From positions 1 through 64,000 of the forward strand of contig NZ_JACJTT010000030.1 in NCBI RefSeq assembly GCF_014698825.1: DNA of 64,000 bases, in the 5' to 3' direction. Positions 35,949 through 44,869 of the stretch are shown one piece after another. A program made the translations under genes and the position numbers. The stretch comes from Richelia sinica FACHB-800. Its GTDB lineage: Bacteria; Cyanobacteriota; Cyanobacteriia; Cyanobacteriales; Nostocaceae. Positions within the stretch are counted from its first letter, which is position 1. Each line of letters begins with the position of its first letter. The notes under the pieces are model-generated. The model worked only from the letters and a program-made list of their open reading frames with translations. It searched no databases and was not told where the DNA came from.

Positions 35949-37001
35949 TCAATCTTTCTTAAGTGCGAATTGACGTTGTACTTGTTTGACAACTTGATAA
36001 ATTTCTGGCAATCGATTGTGGATTGCCGCTATTTTCAGATAAAGTTTGTAAGGAATAGCTGGACTACCAGAAACAATCTCTCCCGGTGCAACATCGCTGT
36101 GAATTCCAGTTTGAGCAGATGCGATCGCACCATCCCCAATTTTCACCTGATTAGCAATACCTGTCTGTCCAGCTAAAGTGACTCGATTGCCAACTTTCAC
36201 CCCTCCGGCCATTCCTGCTTGACCGGCAATTACACAACCCGAACCAATTTGACACCCGTGGCCGATTTGCACTAAATTATCGATTTTCGTATTACTTCCC
36301 ACTCTGGTTTCTCCCACTGCGGGACGGTCGATAGCACTATTACAACCAACTTCTACCCCATCTTCTAACACGGTGTACCCTGATTGCTCCATTTTTAGCC
36401 ATCCCGTACGGGTAGGAACAAAACCAAAACCTTCTGCACCAATCACAGCACCACTGTGTACGACGCAATCTGCACCAATGCGGCTACGTTCATGAATTGT
36501 GCAGTTAGAGTGTAAGGTAGTGCGATCGCCTATTTTAGCTTCTGGATAAATTACGACATTGGGATGAATAATGGCACCATCACCAATTTCTACATTTTGT
36601 TGAACCACTACATGGGGGCCAATATAAACATCACTCCCAACCTTAGCTGTGGGATGAATTACCGCACTGGGATGAATTTCTGGGGAAGGACGATAGGGTT
36701 GATAAAATAGAGCGATCGCTTTGGCAAATACTAATCTTGGTTCTGGGGTCGCTAACCACACTATCCCTCTTTGCGTGGCCAGACTCTGTAGTTGCTCATC
36801 TGCTGGTAAAATCAAAGCACTTGCAGCCGTAGAATTCACCATAGCTGCAAATTTTGACCCTTCAATATAACTAATTTCACCACGTCCCGCTTCATCGATG
36901 GCTGCAACTCCAGTGATGTCTGGATCTAATCCTGGGTTAGTGGTGAGACTATGAACTTTAGCTGCATCACCTAATTTATTAACAATTTCGCTGAATAGCA
37001 T
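35949..37001 (-). CDS. lpxD: UDP-3-O-acylglucosamine N-acyltransferase
   Basis: The third enzyme of lipid A synthesis; it adds the second acyl chain from acyl-ACP. The 350 residues are the family length. An N-terminal uridine-binding domain (about 1-100) precedes a left-handed beta-helix of hexapeptide repeats (about 105-310), for example VIHPTAKVGSDVYIGPHV and GSNTKIDNLVQIGHGCQIGS. The catalytic His is in the DNLVQIGHG turn. The C-terminal helices (KLYLKIAAIHNRLPEIYQVV) close the trimer. Other lpx genes are not in the window, so lpxD is isolated here. Confidence 0.92.
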   Translation of the reverse strand: MLFSEIVNKLGDAAKVHSLTTNPGLDPDITGVAAIDEAGRGEISYIEGSKFAAMVNSTAASALILPADEQLQSLATQRGIVWLATPEPRLVFAKAIALFYQPYRPSPEIHPSAVIHPTAKVGSDVYIGPHVVVQQNVEIGDGAIIHPNVVIYPEAKIGDRTTLHSNCTIHERSRIGADCVVHSGAVIGAEGFGFVPTRTGWLKMEQSGYTVLEDGVEVGCNSAIDRPAVGETRVGSNTKIDNLVQIGHGCQIGSGCVIAGQAGMAGGVKVGNRVTLAGQTGIANQVKIGDGAIASAQTGIHSDVAPGEIVSGSPAIPYKLYLKIAAIHNRLPEIYQVVKQVQRQFALKKD

Positions 37002-37117
37002 GATTGAGTTTTGAGCATCAGATGTTGATGACCATTATCATGCCTCATACCAATTAAAAATGAAAAACTGTAGCAGCATAAATATTTTTGGCGTTGCTGA
37101 TGAATGGGATGATTTTT

Positions 37118-37146
37118 GTTTCGCGCAAAGTCGCAAAGTCGCAAAG
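37118..37146. repeat. CGCAAAG heptamer repeats
   Basis: TTTCGCGCAAAGTCGCAAAG followed by TCGCAAAG contains three near-tandem CGCAAAG units, a short tandem repeat of the Nostoc STRR type. The surrounding 270 bases between lpxD and the flavoprotein gene hold no supported gene. Confidence 0.6.
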
Positions 37147-37271
37147 AATCTAGGTGTACCTTTGGCTAATAATCTCAATTCATCCCGTATTTTTTGTTGC
37201 ACGCAGAGAAGAAAACACAAACAAGGGCTTTCAAGTCAAATTTGCCTGATTATTTATGCACATGAATATTA

Positions 37272-38504
37272 CTACTTGCCCAGATCCTGCCCTGCTAAAT
37301 AGGCTGTAGTCCAAGCACTTTGGAAGTTAAAGCCCCCGGTAATGCCATCAATATCTAATACTTCTCCAGCAAAGTATAAGCCAGGGACTAAGCGACTGGC
37401 CATGGTTTTAAAGTTGACTTCTTTGAGCTTAATTCCTCCACAGGTGACAAATTCTTCTTTAAATACACCTTTGCCGGAGATGAGATATTGACCTTGGATG
37501 ATTTCTTGATGGAGAAGATGCAAGGCTTTGTTAGAAATTTCTGCCCAATGGGTATCTGGTGGGATATCTGCACGATTGACCAAATATTGCCACAGACGAT
37601 GGGGTAAGTTCACACCACGATGTAAGGCGATCGCTTTTTTGCCCCATTCTTGTTTTACACTTAAAAGGTTTTGTTTGACTTCCTCTTGTTGCAGATTTGG
37701 CAACCAATTTATGTATAGTTTGCACTGATAATGATTTTCTCGCAGCATTCTCGCACCCCAAGCAGAAAGCTTCAACACTGCTGGGCCGCTTACACCCCAA
37801 TGGGTAATTAACAAAGGGCCTGTTTGTTGTAATTGTGGCTGATTAGGAATAGATAATCGTAAATAAACAGGATCTACACTAATTCCTGCCAGAGATCGCA
37901 ATTGTGGTTCTGCAATATTAAAAGTAAATAGAGAGGGAACAGGAGTTTCTATTTGATGCCCTAATTCCTGAGCAATTTTATAACCGATCGCACTACTACC
38001 TGTGGCAAGAAGGAGGCGATCGCATTCTATGGTTTCTCCTGATTTGAGAAAGATTGCAAATCCTGGTGCTGTGGATTGTCGCTTAACTGCAACTACTGGG
38101 TTACCAATTCGCACATCTACCCCTGCTTGGGATGCAGCTTTAATTAAACATTCGACGATAGTTTCCGACCTGTCTGTAATCGGGAACATCCGACCGTCAG
38201 CTTCAGTTTTTAACTTCACTCCACGGGATGCAAACCAAGCAACTGTGTCCTGGGGTTGAAAGCGAGTAAAAGCCCCTCTGAGTGCTTTGCCACCTCTGGG
38301 ATAATTTTGGACTAATTCTTCTGGAGAAAAACAAGCATGGGTGACATTACAGCGTCCACCACCAGAAATGAGAACTTTTGCTAGGGGTTGGCGACTGGCT
38401 TCGATTAAGGTAACTTGGGCTTGGGGATTAGCTTCTGCACAGGATATCGCCCCAAAGAATCCTGCGGCCCCTCCACCAATAACAACTACTGTAATTTGTG
38501 GCAA
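37272..38504 (-). CDS. HI0933/BaiN-family FAD-dependent oxidoreductase
   Basis: A 410-residue flavoprotein. The FAD Rossmann motif VVVIGGGAAGFFGAISCAEA is at about 4-23. The family-specific VLISGGGRCNVTHACFSPEE is near 44-63, RLLLATGSSAIGY is a second nucleotide-binding strand, and GLYFAGEVLDIDGITGGFNF is the C-terminal FAD motif. Homologues include YhiN and BaiN; the physiological substrate in cyanobacteria is unknown. The length is typical. It stands between lpxD and rubredoxin on the same strand. Confidence 0.88.
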   Translation of the reverse strand: MPQITVVVIGGGAAGFFGAISCAEANPQAQVTLIEASRQPLAKVLISGGGRCNVTHACFSPEELVQNYPRGGKALRGAFTRFQPQDTVAWFASRGVKLKTEADGRMFPITDRSETIVECLIKAASQAGVDVRIGNPVVAVKRQSTAPGFAIFLKSGETIECDRLLLATGSSAIGYKIAQELGHQIETPVPSLFTFNIAEPQLRSLAGISVDPVYLRLSIPNQPQLQQTGPLLITHWGVSGPAVLKLSAWGARMLRENHYQCKLYINWLPNLQQEEVKQNLLSVKQEWGKKAIALHRGVNLPHRLWQYLVNRADIPPDTHWAEISNKALHLLHQEIIQGQYLISGKGVFKEEFVTCGGIKLKEVNFKTMASRLVPGLYFAGEVLDIDGITGGFNFQSAWTTAYLAGQDLGK

Positions 38505-38642
38505 TTTGAATCTTGTTTAAATAATAGGTAGATGATGTAATCAACAATAGTTTTGTCTGCTCACTTGTGAAAGCAAGGAAAAGATTGAACCTGAAAACTT
38601 TGATGAAATAATACTTTGCCAATCTGTAATTTTGAATTAGTA

Positions 38643-38807
38643 TTAGCTTTCTTCTAGTTCAAATTCATCTTTTGTTGCCCCACAAACTGGACAAAACCAA
38701 CTTTCGGGAATATCTTCAAAGGCTGTTCCTGGTTCAATATTATTTTCTGGGTCTCCTTGTTCTGGGTCGTATTCATAACCACAAATAGTACATATATATT
38801 TTTCCAT
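38643..38807 (-). CDS. Rubredoxin
   Basis: A 54-residue one-iron electron carrier. Read from the ATG at 38807, it begins [20 protein letters not shown] and ends [20 protein letters not shown] plus LEES. The four iron-ligand cysteines are in CTICG (C6, C9) and CPVCG (C39, C42). The aromatic core residues Y4, Y11 and W37 are in place. It is a soluble stand-alone type without the membrane anchor of the photosystem-related RubA. The electron partner is unknown; the neighbouring flavoprotein is only a positional candidate. The small membrane protein gene upstream ends 26 bases before it. Confidence 0.93.
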   Translation of the reverse strand: MEKYICTICGYEYDPEQGDPENNIEPGTAFEDIPESWFCPVCGATKDEFELEES

Positions 38808-38832
38808 ATCTTGCCCCTGGTAATCAATTCAA

Positions 38833-39027
38833 CTACAGTCGCCACCAAGTCCTTTGAGCATAGCTAATCATGGCCAGTGCGATCGCCCCCAAGAATAATA
38901 ATAAAATTATGCCTCCAGGTATAAAAGTTAAAATTTCCAAGCCTCTCATAATGAAGATGGCTATAGCTATACCTAGCAGCATTCCAAAAATTTGAGTTAT
39001 CTTACGATTGAGGGAGGACTGACTCAC
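38833..39027 (-). CDS. Small two-helix membrane protein upstream of rubredoxin
   Basis: A 64-residue protein. Two hydrophobic segments are visible: about 12-28 (IFGMLLGIAIAIFIMRG) and about 35-54 (FIPGGIILLLFLGAIALAMI). The ends are basic (MSQSSLNRKI, YAQRTWWRL). Function is unknown. Spacing to rubredoxin (25 bases) supports one operon. Confidence 0.65.
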   Translation of the reverse strand: MSQSSLNRKITQIFGMLLGIAIAIFIMRGLEILTFIPGGIILLLFLGAIALAMISYAQRTWWRL

Positions 39028-39087
39028 AATTATTTTCCTCTTAGCTAGACAAAGGGTATGGGCAGCAAGGGCTAATTAACACCCCAA

Positions 39088-39675
39088 TCATAGCTCTAAA
39101 ATTTTGATTAATCGAGGTACTAAATCTTTCAAAGCCTTACCGCGATGACTGATGGATTTCTTTTCACTTGGTGTCATCTCTGCAAAGGTCAATTGCTTCT
39201 CTGGGACATAAAACACAGGGTCATAACCAAAACCCCCTTCTCCACGAGGGGCATCCAAAATTTCCCCGCGACAAATACCCTCAGATTGAATGATTATCTC
39301 ACCTTGGGGATTGGCTACAGCGATCGCACAGACAAATTGTGCTTGACGATTTTCTGAAGTTCCCAGTTCTTTTAATAACCTAGCAATGCGTTCAGCATCA
39401 CTATTGCCGTAACGGGCAGAATAGACACCAGGGGCACCATTTAGTTCATCTACCCCTAAACCAGAATCATCAGCGATCGCCCAATTCCCTGTAGCTTTTG
39501 CCACCTGAGAAGCCTTTAAAGCCGCATTTTCCGCAAAGGTTATTCCTGTTTCTTCCACATCTAAATCTTCTGGCTTCAAGGTTAATTCCCACCCTGAATC
39601 AGCTAGATAAGCTTGCATTTCTCGCAACTTACCGGGATTACCTGTAGCAACTACTAGTAATTTGGTCATAGTCAA
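39088..39675 (-). CDS. rdgB: dITP/XTP pyrophosphatase (RdgB/HAM1)
   Basis: Removes non-canonical purine nucleotides (ITP, dITP, XTP) by hydrolysing them to monophosphates, which protects DNA and RNA. The 195 residues match the family. Landmarks are the LLVVATGNPGKLREMQAYL start (about 5-23), ADDSGLGVDELNGAPGVYSA with the catalytic Asp and metal ligands (about 68-87), GEGGFGYDPVF (about 145-155) and EKKSISHRGKAL (about 169-180). An ATG two codons downstream is an equal start. Confidence 0.93.
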   Translation of the reverse strand: MTMTKLLVVATGNPGKLREMQAYLADSGWELTLKPEDLDVEETGITFAENAALKASQVAKATGNWAIADDSGLGVDELNGAPGVYSARYGNSDAERIARLLKELGTSENRQAQFVCAIAVANPQGEIIIQSEGICRGEILDAPRGEGGFGYDPVFYVPEKQLTFAEMTPSEKKSISHRGKALKDLVPRLIKILEL

Positions 39676-39763
39676 TTAAAATTTACTCAAAATTTGGATT
39701 GTTTAGTGGCAAGCGTGAGGAAAGAAACCCAACATCATCAATGCTTTGGTTGGGTCATGGTCT

Positions 39764-39793
39764 TGTAGAGACGTTCCATCAAACATCTCTACA
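39764..39793. repeat. GTAGAGACG palindrome remnant
   Basis: TGTAGAGA (39764-39771) and TCTCTACA (39786-39793) form an 8-bp stem with CGTTCCATCAAACA between. It is related to the repeats at 4347 and 35068. A second inverted repeat, ACCCAAC with GTTGGGT, lies just before it (about 39728-39755). Confidence 0.55.
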
Positions 39794-39816
39794 TTGTTTA
39801 GTGGATAAGTTGATGA

Positions 39817-39973
39817 TATAGCAACGGACAGGGCGGTTAGGACAAGGGAAGGGGGACAAGGAAGACAAGGACGAATATCTTCTTTTTTCTCCTCTACTCC
39901 CCCCTCTCCTCTACTCCCCCCTCTCCTCTACTCCCCCTCTATTTCTGTCACCTGTCACCTGTCACCTGCTATA
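39817..39973 (-). repeat. MITE-like element, copy 5, with polypurine interior and 17-bp tandem repeat
   Basis: 157 bp, inverted: TATAGCAACGGACAGGGCGG at the left and GTCACCTGTCACCTGCTATA at the right. The normal interior is replaced by a CT/GA-rich tract related to the one at 2780-2885. Within it TCTCCTCTACTCCCCCC is repeated three times in tandem (39888-39937; the third unit lacks one C). Confidence 0.75.
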
Positions 39974-39983
39974 CTTCTTCCTC

Positions 39984-41426
39984 CTAGTTTGCCTCTGCCC
40001 AAGTTTTAGCCCAAGCCAGAGTTTCATGTACTTGTTCTATGGTGGGTGCTTCACAGTAGAGTCGTAATACTGGTTCAGTGCCACTAAACCGAATCATTAA
40101 CCAACTTTGATCAGCGAGGCGGAATTTGTAACCATCTATGGTCTGACAATCAATAACGGCTTTTCCGGCAATTTCTTGTAAAGGTTGACTTTGCAGTTGT
40201 GCTAATAGTTTTCCCCTGACTTCCATACTAGCTAGGGGTAAATCTATGCGATCGTAGGAAGAGATAAAGTTGGTTTGTTGTTGTAGGTAGCGATAATAAT
40301 CACCTAAATCAAGACCTGATTCCACAATGGCTTCTAATACGTACAGTGCCGAGAGGAGGGCATCCCGTTCGGGAATATGGCTACCATAGCCAATACCGCC
40401 AGATTCTTCTCCACCCAGTAATACTTCTGTAGCTAACATGCGGTCAGCAATATATTTGTAACCAACTGCGGTTTCATGCACTGCTAGATGATGTAAGGCA
40501 GCTACAAGGGGTATCAAGTCGGAACCACTCACTGTTTTGACTATTTCACCTTGGAAGTTACGACGACGGGTGAGGTGGTCAATTAAGATGGGAATGAGAA
40601 TTTGAGAACTGAGGAAATTAGCATCTTGGTCTACAGCCGCAATGCGATCGCAGTCCCCATCAAATACTAATCCGACTGTTAAATCTGATTGACTAGTTTG
40701 GCGATGATTTTTAATAACTGCAAATAACTGGGATAGATACTTGGGTAGAGGTTCCGGCGCACCACCACCAAATAAAGGGTCGCGATCGCTATTAATTTCT
40801 TTAACTTGTTCGCCTAATAATCTCCCTAAACCGCTAGCTGCCGCACCGTGCATCACATCTACAAATAAGGTGAGTCTACCAGAGGCGATCGCTTGCTGAA
40901 TTTTGCTAATATCAACTTTTCCTTCCAAAGCACGGCAATAACTCGGCCAAGGATCGAATTTCTCTACTTTTCCGGGGGTTGGGGCGGGTGCAACTCCTGT
41001 GGCTAATAATGTTTCAATTTCTTTGGTTACTTCTGGAGGCACAGAACCACCAAAGGCACTCTTGACTTTTAACCCCAAATATGAACCAGGATTATGACTG
41101 GCAGTAATCACTAAAGCACCCAAGGCATTGAGTTCTTTAGCTGCCCAACTATAAGCGGGAGTGGGGGCAAAAGTTTCGCTAAATAGTACATCAAACCCAA
41201 CAGCCGTGACAGCATCTGCGACCACGCGGGCAAACTCTTCTGCCATAAAGCGGCGATCGTAACCGACAATAATGGTACGGCTACCCACCGTAGGGAAATA
41301 GGTATTGTGTAATACTTGGGCTGCTACTGGCGCTACTAGGGCTAGGCGTTCAAAGGTGAAGTCATCACCAATGACACCCCGCCAGCCATCTGTACCAAAC
41401 TTGATCGGGTTAGCTACAACTGGCAT
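39984..41426 (-). CDS. Phosphoglucomutase/phosphomannomutase family protein
   Basis: A 480-residue alpha-D-phosphohexomutase, which moves phosphate between C1 and C6 of a hexose through a phosphoserine. The four site motifs are visible: the phosphoserine loop TASHNP, the metal loop DGDCDRIAA, the sugar loop GGEESGGIG and the phosphate-binding RFSGTEPVLR. The start KFGTDGWRGVIGD is typical. The length is nearer to bacterial PMM/PGM than to Pgm (about 550). Which sugar it prefers cannot be read from the sequence. It lies 72 bases upstream of purN on the same strand. Confidence 0.9.
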   Translation of the reverse strand: MPVVANPIKFGTDGWRGVIGDDFTFERLALVAPVAAQVLHNTYFPTVGSRTIIVGYDRRFMAEEFARVVADAVTAVGFDVLFSETFAPTPAYSWAAKELNALGALVITASHNPGSYLGLKVKSAFGGSVPPEVTKEIETLLATGVAPAPTPGKVEKFDPWPSYCRALEGKVDISKIQQAIASGRLTLFVDVMHGAAASGLGRLLGEQVKEINSDRDPLFGGGAPEPLPKYLSQLFAVIKNHRQTSQSDLTVGLVFDGDCDRIAAVDQDANFLSSQILIPILIDHLTRRRNFQGEIVKTVSGSDLIPLVAALHHLAVHETAVGYKYIADRMLATEVLLGGEESGGIGYGSHIPERDALLSALYVLEAIVESGLDLGDYYRYLQQQTNFISSYDRIDLPLASMEVRGKLLAQLQSQPLQEIAGKAVIDCQTIDGYKFRLADQSWLMIRFSGTEPVLRLYCEAPTIEQVHETLAWAKTWAEAN

Positions 41427-41498
41427 GGAGATATCCTAAAATTTCTAACTGTGGATTTTAGCATTGATGCAAAATCATACAATGATTTCATTATCTAT

Positions 41499-42143
41499 TT
41501 ATTTCTGTGCAGCGAGAGCGATCGCTAAAGGTAAAATCCGGTGTTCCTGCACCTGAATTCTCCCATGCAATGTTTCTGGTGTATCATCTGGCAAAACTGG
41601 TACAGCCGCTTGCATCAAAATCGGGCCACTATCCATTTCTAGACACAATAGATGCACCGTACAACCAGTGATTTTGACTCCCGCTTCTAAGGCTTGTTCT
41701 ACAGCCCGCACACCTTTAAAACTAGGCAATAAACTAGGGTGAATATTAATCATTTTGTTGGGAAAAGCATCAATCAGTACCTGGGACACCAACCGCATCC
41801 ACCCTGCCATAATTACCCATTCCACCTCGTATTGATGTAATGTCTGCACAATTTGGCGGTCAAATTCTTCCCGACTTGGATAATCACGGTGATTTAACAA
41901 CACAGACTCAACACCACGATTTTTTGCTCTTACCGCCGCCTTAGCCGAAGGATTATTGTAGATTAAAACTTGGATTTGGGCATTGAGTTTACCATCCTCA
42001 ATTGCTTGGGCCACAACTTCAAAATTACTACCATTACCAGAAGCCATAATCCCCAATTTCACAGGTGCCCTTGATGAAGCATCAACCAGGGAAATGTGAG
42101 GAGAAATTAAACTAGCCGTATTAATTAGGGAATCTTCACTCAT
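41499..42143 (-). CDS. purN: Folate-dependent GAR transformylase (PurN)
   Basis: Transfers a formyl group from 10-formyl-THF to glycinamide ribonucleotide in purine synthesis. The catalytic domain starts at VKLGIMASGNGSNFE. It contains MINIHPSLLPSFKG, with the catalytic His of the N-H-D triad, and the Asp loop DSGPILMQAAVPV. I take the ATG at 42143 (about 214 residues), since the longer frame to 42185 would overlap the upstream gene by 31 bases; an ATG at 42149 is also possible. purT at 9 kb performs the same step from formate. Confidence 0.92.
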   Translation of the reverse strand: MSEDSLINTASLISPHISLVDASSRAPVKLGIMASGNGSNFEVVAQAIEDGKLNAQIQVLIYNNPSAKAAVRAKNRGVESVLLNHRDYPSREEFDRQIVQTLHQYEVEWVIMAGWMRLVSQVLIDAFPNKMINIHPSLLPSFKGVRAVEQALEAGVKITGCTVHLLCLEMDSGPILMQAAVPVLPDDTPETLHGRIQVQEHRILPLAIALAAQK

Positions 42144-42154
42144 AAACATCACAA

Positions 42155-43087
42155 TTACTTTAACAAAATCGAACCAGCCGGACATTTAATTTGCTGTGCA
42201 GCCGTTTTGGGTATCTTTGGTGGTGCTGGTGCTTTAGTTGCAGGTTTAACAGTTTCACAAATATTCGTTTGTGTCAGGAGTTCTCCTTGATTATTCTGCA
42301 CAAACACAATGCCTGTATAACTTTTCATGCCTGGTTTTTTCGCCGTTGCTGTATGAATCACACTACGAGTTCTTCTGCCTATAGAGATGCGATAACGGTA
42401 ATTTTCATCTTCTGATTTCATCTCCATTTCTAATTGGTCAATAGTGCGAGCAAATTTATTAAATTTTAAATAGTGGGATTGTTGAGCGCGATTCATTGCC
42501 TCAATCTTTTCTTGACCTATACTGACTGATTTACTAGATTGACTGGCAGTTTTAGCATCATATAAATTCACATTAGTAGGTAATTTAGCTTCATCAGAAA
42601 TTTTTTTGAATAGAGAAGCTTGAGCAGAAAAATCTTTTGGTCTAGCATTACCAGGGTCAGTACCATCAATTTGTAACTTCAGTTGACCATCTGCCGTAAA
42701 AGCAAAAATAGTCTGGACAGGTTGGGCATAATCAGGCACAGTCACATCAATTTGCATAGGTTGAGTTTGAGTATCAATCCGATATTCAAATGGCACTGCT
42801 AACGAACTTTCTTTTTCATCAACAATTAAAAACATTTTCCCTTCAGGAGCAAAAATTAAATTCATTTTCACAGGTAATGAAGGGTCTTGAATTTGCCACT
42901 GACCAAGCAACTTTTGTTGAACCGTCTCCACTGAAGAAACAGCAGGTTGAGATACAGTAGATGTTGGTGCTGTATCTGGTTGAGCAAAGACGTAGGGATT
43001 CATCGCTAAAGGCATTGCTAAAACTAAACTAGCAGTTAGCAACTTAGCGCAACGTAGTTTGTCAAAACAAGGTAAAATTTGCATCAT
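42155..43087 (-). CDS. Exported type IV pilin-like G/H family protein
   Basis: About 310 residues from the tandem ATGs at 43087 and 43084 (the frame extends to 43153). A signal or anchor segment (CAKLLTASLVLAMPLAM) is followed by AQPD. A beta-rich middle (about 65-180, LLGQWQIQDPSLPVKMNLIF) precedes the recognisable C-terminal region (about 205-275). That region has AMNRAQQSHYLKFNKFARTI and ENYRYRISIGRRTRS, as in cyanobacterial proteins annotated type IV pilin-like G/H. Those carry the soluble pilin pattern but here without the usual N-terminal prepilin helix. Its role in pili is unproven. It is divergent from the permease gene at 43162. Confidence 0.65.
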   Translation of the reverse strand: MMQILPCFDKLRCAKLLTASLVLAMPLAMNPYVFAQPDTAPTSTVSQPAVSSVETVQQKLLGQWQIQDPSLPVKMNLIFAPEGKMFLIVDEKESSLAVPFEYRIDTQTQPMQIDVTVPDYAQPVQTIFAFTADGQLKLQIDGTDPGNARPKDFSAQASLFKKISDEAKLPTNVNLYDAKTASQSSKSVSIGQEKIEAMNRAQQSHYLKFNKFARTIDQLEMEMKSEDENYRYRISIGRRTRSVIHTATAKKPGMKSYTGIVFVQNNQGELLTQTNICETVKPATKAPAPPKIPKTAAQQIKCPAGSILLK

Positions 43088-43161
43088 GTAGCGATTCCAT
43101 TCTATTAACAGCATCTTAGCAGTACCTAATACTAAAGCTACATTCCAGTACAAACAATTTT

Positions 43162-44049
43162 ATGAAAAAAACTCACGATTTTCATTGGCAATGGTTAGAT
43201 GATGATAGCTTTGCAGCTTGGATTTTTCTCACTCCAGCAGCGATTTTGTTAGGCTTATTTGTTATTTGGCCAATCACCTATTTGTTTTATCTGAGTTTCA
43301 CCGCAGGTAGTTTTACTTCTACAGGTACTCATTGGGTCGGTTTAAAAAATTACTGGCGGTTGCTCGTCAATGCGGATTTTTGGCAAGTCTTATTCAATAC
43401 TATTTACTTTACGCTGGGAAGTATCATCCCCAGTTTAGTTATACCCTTGGGATTAGCAGTTTTATTGAATCGTTCCCTAGCTTTCCGGGGAGTTTTACGT
43501 AGTGCCTATTTTCTTCCTTCTATTATCTCCCTTGTGGCTGCCGGTTTAGGATTTCGCTGGTTATTTCAAACTACTGGGCCAGTGAATGGTTTGTTAAGTT
43601 TCTTGACTATTCCTCCTATTCCTTGGTTAGGAGATACTTTCTGGGCCATGCCAGTTCTAATTTTATTTAGTATTTGGAAACAAATCGGCTTCAACATGGT
43701 TGTATTTCTGGCTGGGTTACAAGCCATTTCTCCCAGTCGTTACGAAGCTGCGGAATTAGATGGTGCCAATTCTTGGCAACAATTTCGCCATATCACCATC
43801 CCAGGACTAAAACCTACTTTAATCTTTGCCACGGTCACCACAGCTATATTTACATTGAGAAGCTTTGAGCCTGTGTATATTATCACTGGTGGCGGCCCCT
43901 TGAATGCTACTAATTTATTGGTTTATTACACTTACCAAGAAGCCTTTAGTCAATTTGATTTTGGCTATGCTGCCGCAGTTGCTAGCGTACTCTTGGTTGT
44001 GACTTTGCTATTAGTTTATTTACAATTAAGAACTTGGGGAGAGGAGTAA
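43162..44049 (+). CDS. ABC sugar transporter permease (MalF/UgpA type)
   Basis: A 295-residue inner-membrane permease with six predicted helices, starting FAAWIFLTPAAILLGLFVIW. The EAA loop that contacts the ATPase is clear: EAAELDGANSWQQFRHITIP (about 195-214). This is a carbohydrate-uptake-1 family component. The partner permease, binding protein and ATPase are not next to it, as is common in cyanobacteria, so the substrate is unknown. Its stop is 14 bases from the convergent fraE stop. Confidence 0.88.
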   Translation: MKKTHDFHWQWLDDDSFAAWIFLTPAAILLGLFVIWPITYLFYLSFTAGSFTSTGTHWVGLKNYWRLLVNADFWQVLFNTIYFTLGSIIPSLVIPLGLAVLLNRSLAFRGVLRSAYFLPSIISLVAAGLGFRWLFQTTGPVNGLLSFLTIPPIPWLGDTFWAMPVLILFSIWKQIGFNMVVFLAGLQAISPSRYEAAELDGANSWQQFRHITIPGLKPTLIFATVTTAIFTLRSFEPVYIITGGGPLNATNLLVYYTYQEAFSQFDFGYAAAVASVLLVVTLLLVYLQLRTWGEE

Positions 44050-44063
44050 TATGGGAGATTAAT

Positions 44064-44843
44064 TTAAAACTCCCGACGTAAAAATAAAATCACAGCAATC
44101 GCTAACAACAGGAAACTATACAGCAAACCATAACCAGCATTATTCATCAATATTGTTGGTGTTGGTAGTGCTTGGAGTCCATATACAGCATCATTTTTCA
44201 AGTCTAAACGCGATAAATCTGGTAAAATAAGGTATAAACCCTGTGTCAATTTTTCTATGCCGGGGTTGCGACTTAAACGACCCAGTTGTACTAAATCTTG
44301 GGTGATATTTCCCATTAAATAAACAGCAAAGGTTAAGGCTGTGGCAATGAGAGAACTGGTAAAGACTCCTAAGGTAATGGCTACAGCTGTAATCAAACTT
44401 AATTGCAAAAATAAGAAACCCACAGCAATGAGAATACTGGTAGGTGAATAGGACATTTTGGCAAATTGCAAAAATCCTAAATATATCAGCGTCATGGCTG
44501 CCAGTAATACGCCTAATACCGCAGATAAACCCAAGTATTTACTCGTGATAAATTCGCTGCGACTGATGGGTTTAGCTATAAGCACCAAAATAGTGCGTTT
44601 TTCAATTTCTTTGTTGACTAGTCCAGTGCCAACAAAAACAGCCACTATTAAGCCAATGATATTCATCACGGCTAAACCCACGTCTAAAAATATTTTGTCA
44701 GCACTAACAGCCGCAAATTCAGGAATAGCGCGAAAAGCCACAGCGATAATCAGGGCGTAAAAACCGATAATATAGAGGATGCGATCGCGTATCACTTCCT
44801 GAAAGACATTTTTTGCTAAAACTAAGGTTCTACCAATATTCAT
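44064..44843 (-). CDS. fraE: FraE, ABC-2 type permease for filament integrity
   Basis: A 259-residue protein with six or so helices of the ABC-2 permease fold (RILYIIGFYALIIAVAFRAI, GLVNKEIEKRTILVLIAKPI, VFTSSLIATALTFAVYLMGN). It is the third gene of a minus-strand trio fraC-fraD-fraE, the order and sizes (about 179, 343 and about 260 residues) known from Anabaena. In Anabaena, mutants of these genes fragment filaments and are impaired in cell-cell communication and heterocyst maturation. It lies 26 bases downstream of fraD. No ATPase gene is adjacent. Confidence 0.88.
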   Translation of the reverse strand: MNIGRTLVLAKNVFQEVIRDRILYIIGFYALIIAVAFRAIPEFAAVSADKIFLDVGLAVMNIIGLIVAVFVGTGLVNKEIEKRTILVLIAKPISRSEFITSKYLGLSAVLGVLLAAMTLIYLGFLQFAKMSYSPTSILIAVGFLFLQLSLITAVAITLGVFTSSLIATALTFAVYLMGNITQDLVQLGRLSRNPGIEKLTQGLYLILPDLSRLDLKNDAVYGLQALPTPTILMNNAGYGLLYSFLLLAIAVILFLRREF

Positions 44844-44869
44844 AGCTGATTCTAAATTTATGCTCCCTG

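Noticed and set aside
43162-44049. Sugar permease as part of the fra operon
   Set aside because: It is on the opposite strand and convergent with fraE; adjacency alone does not link them.
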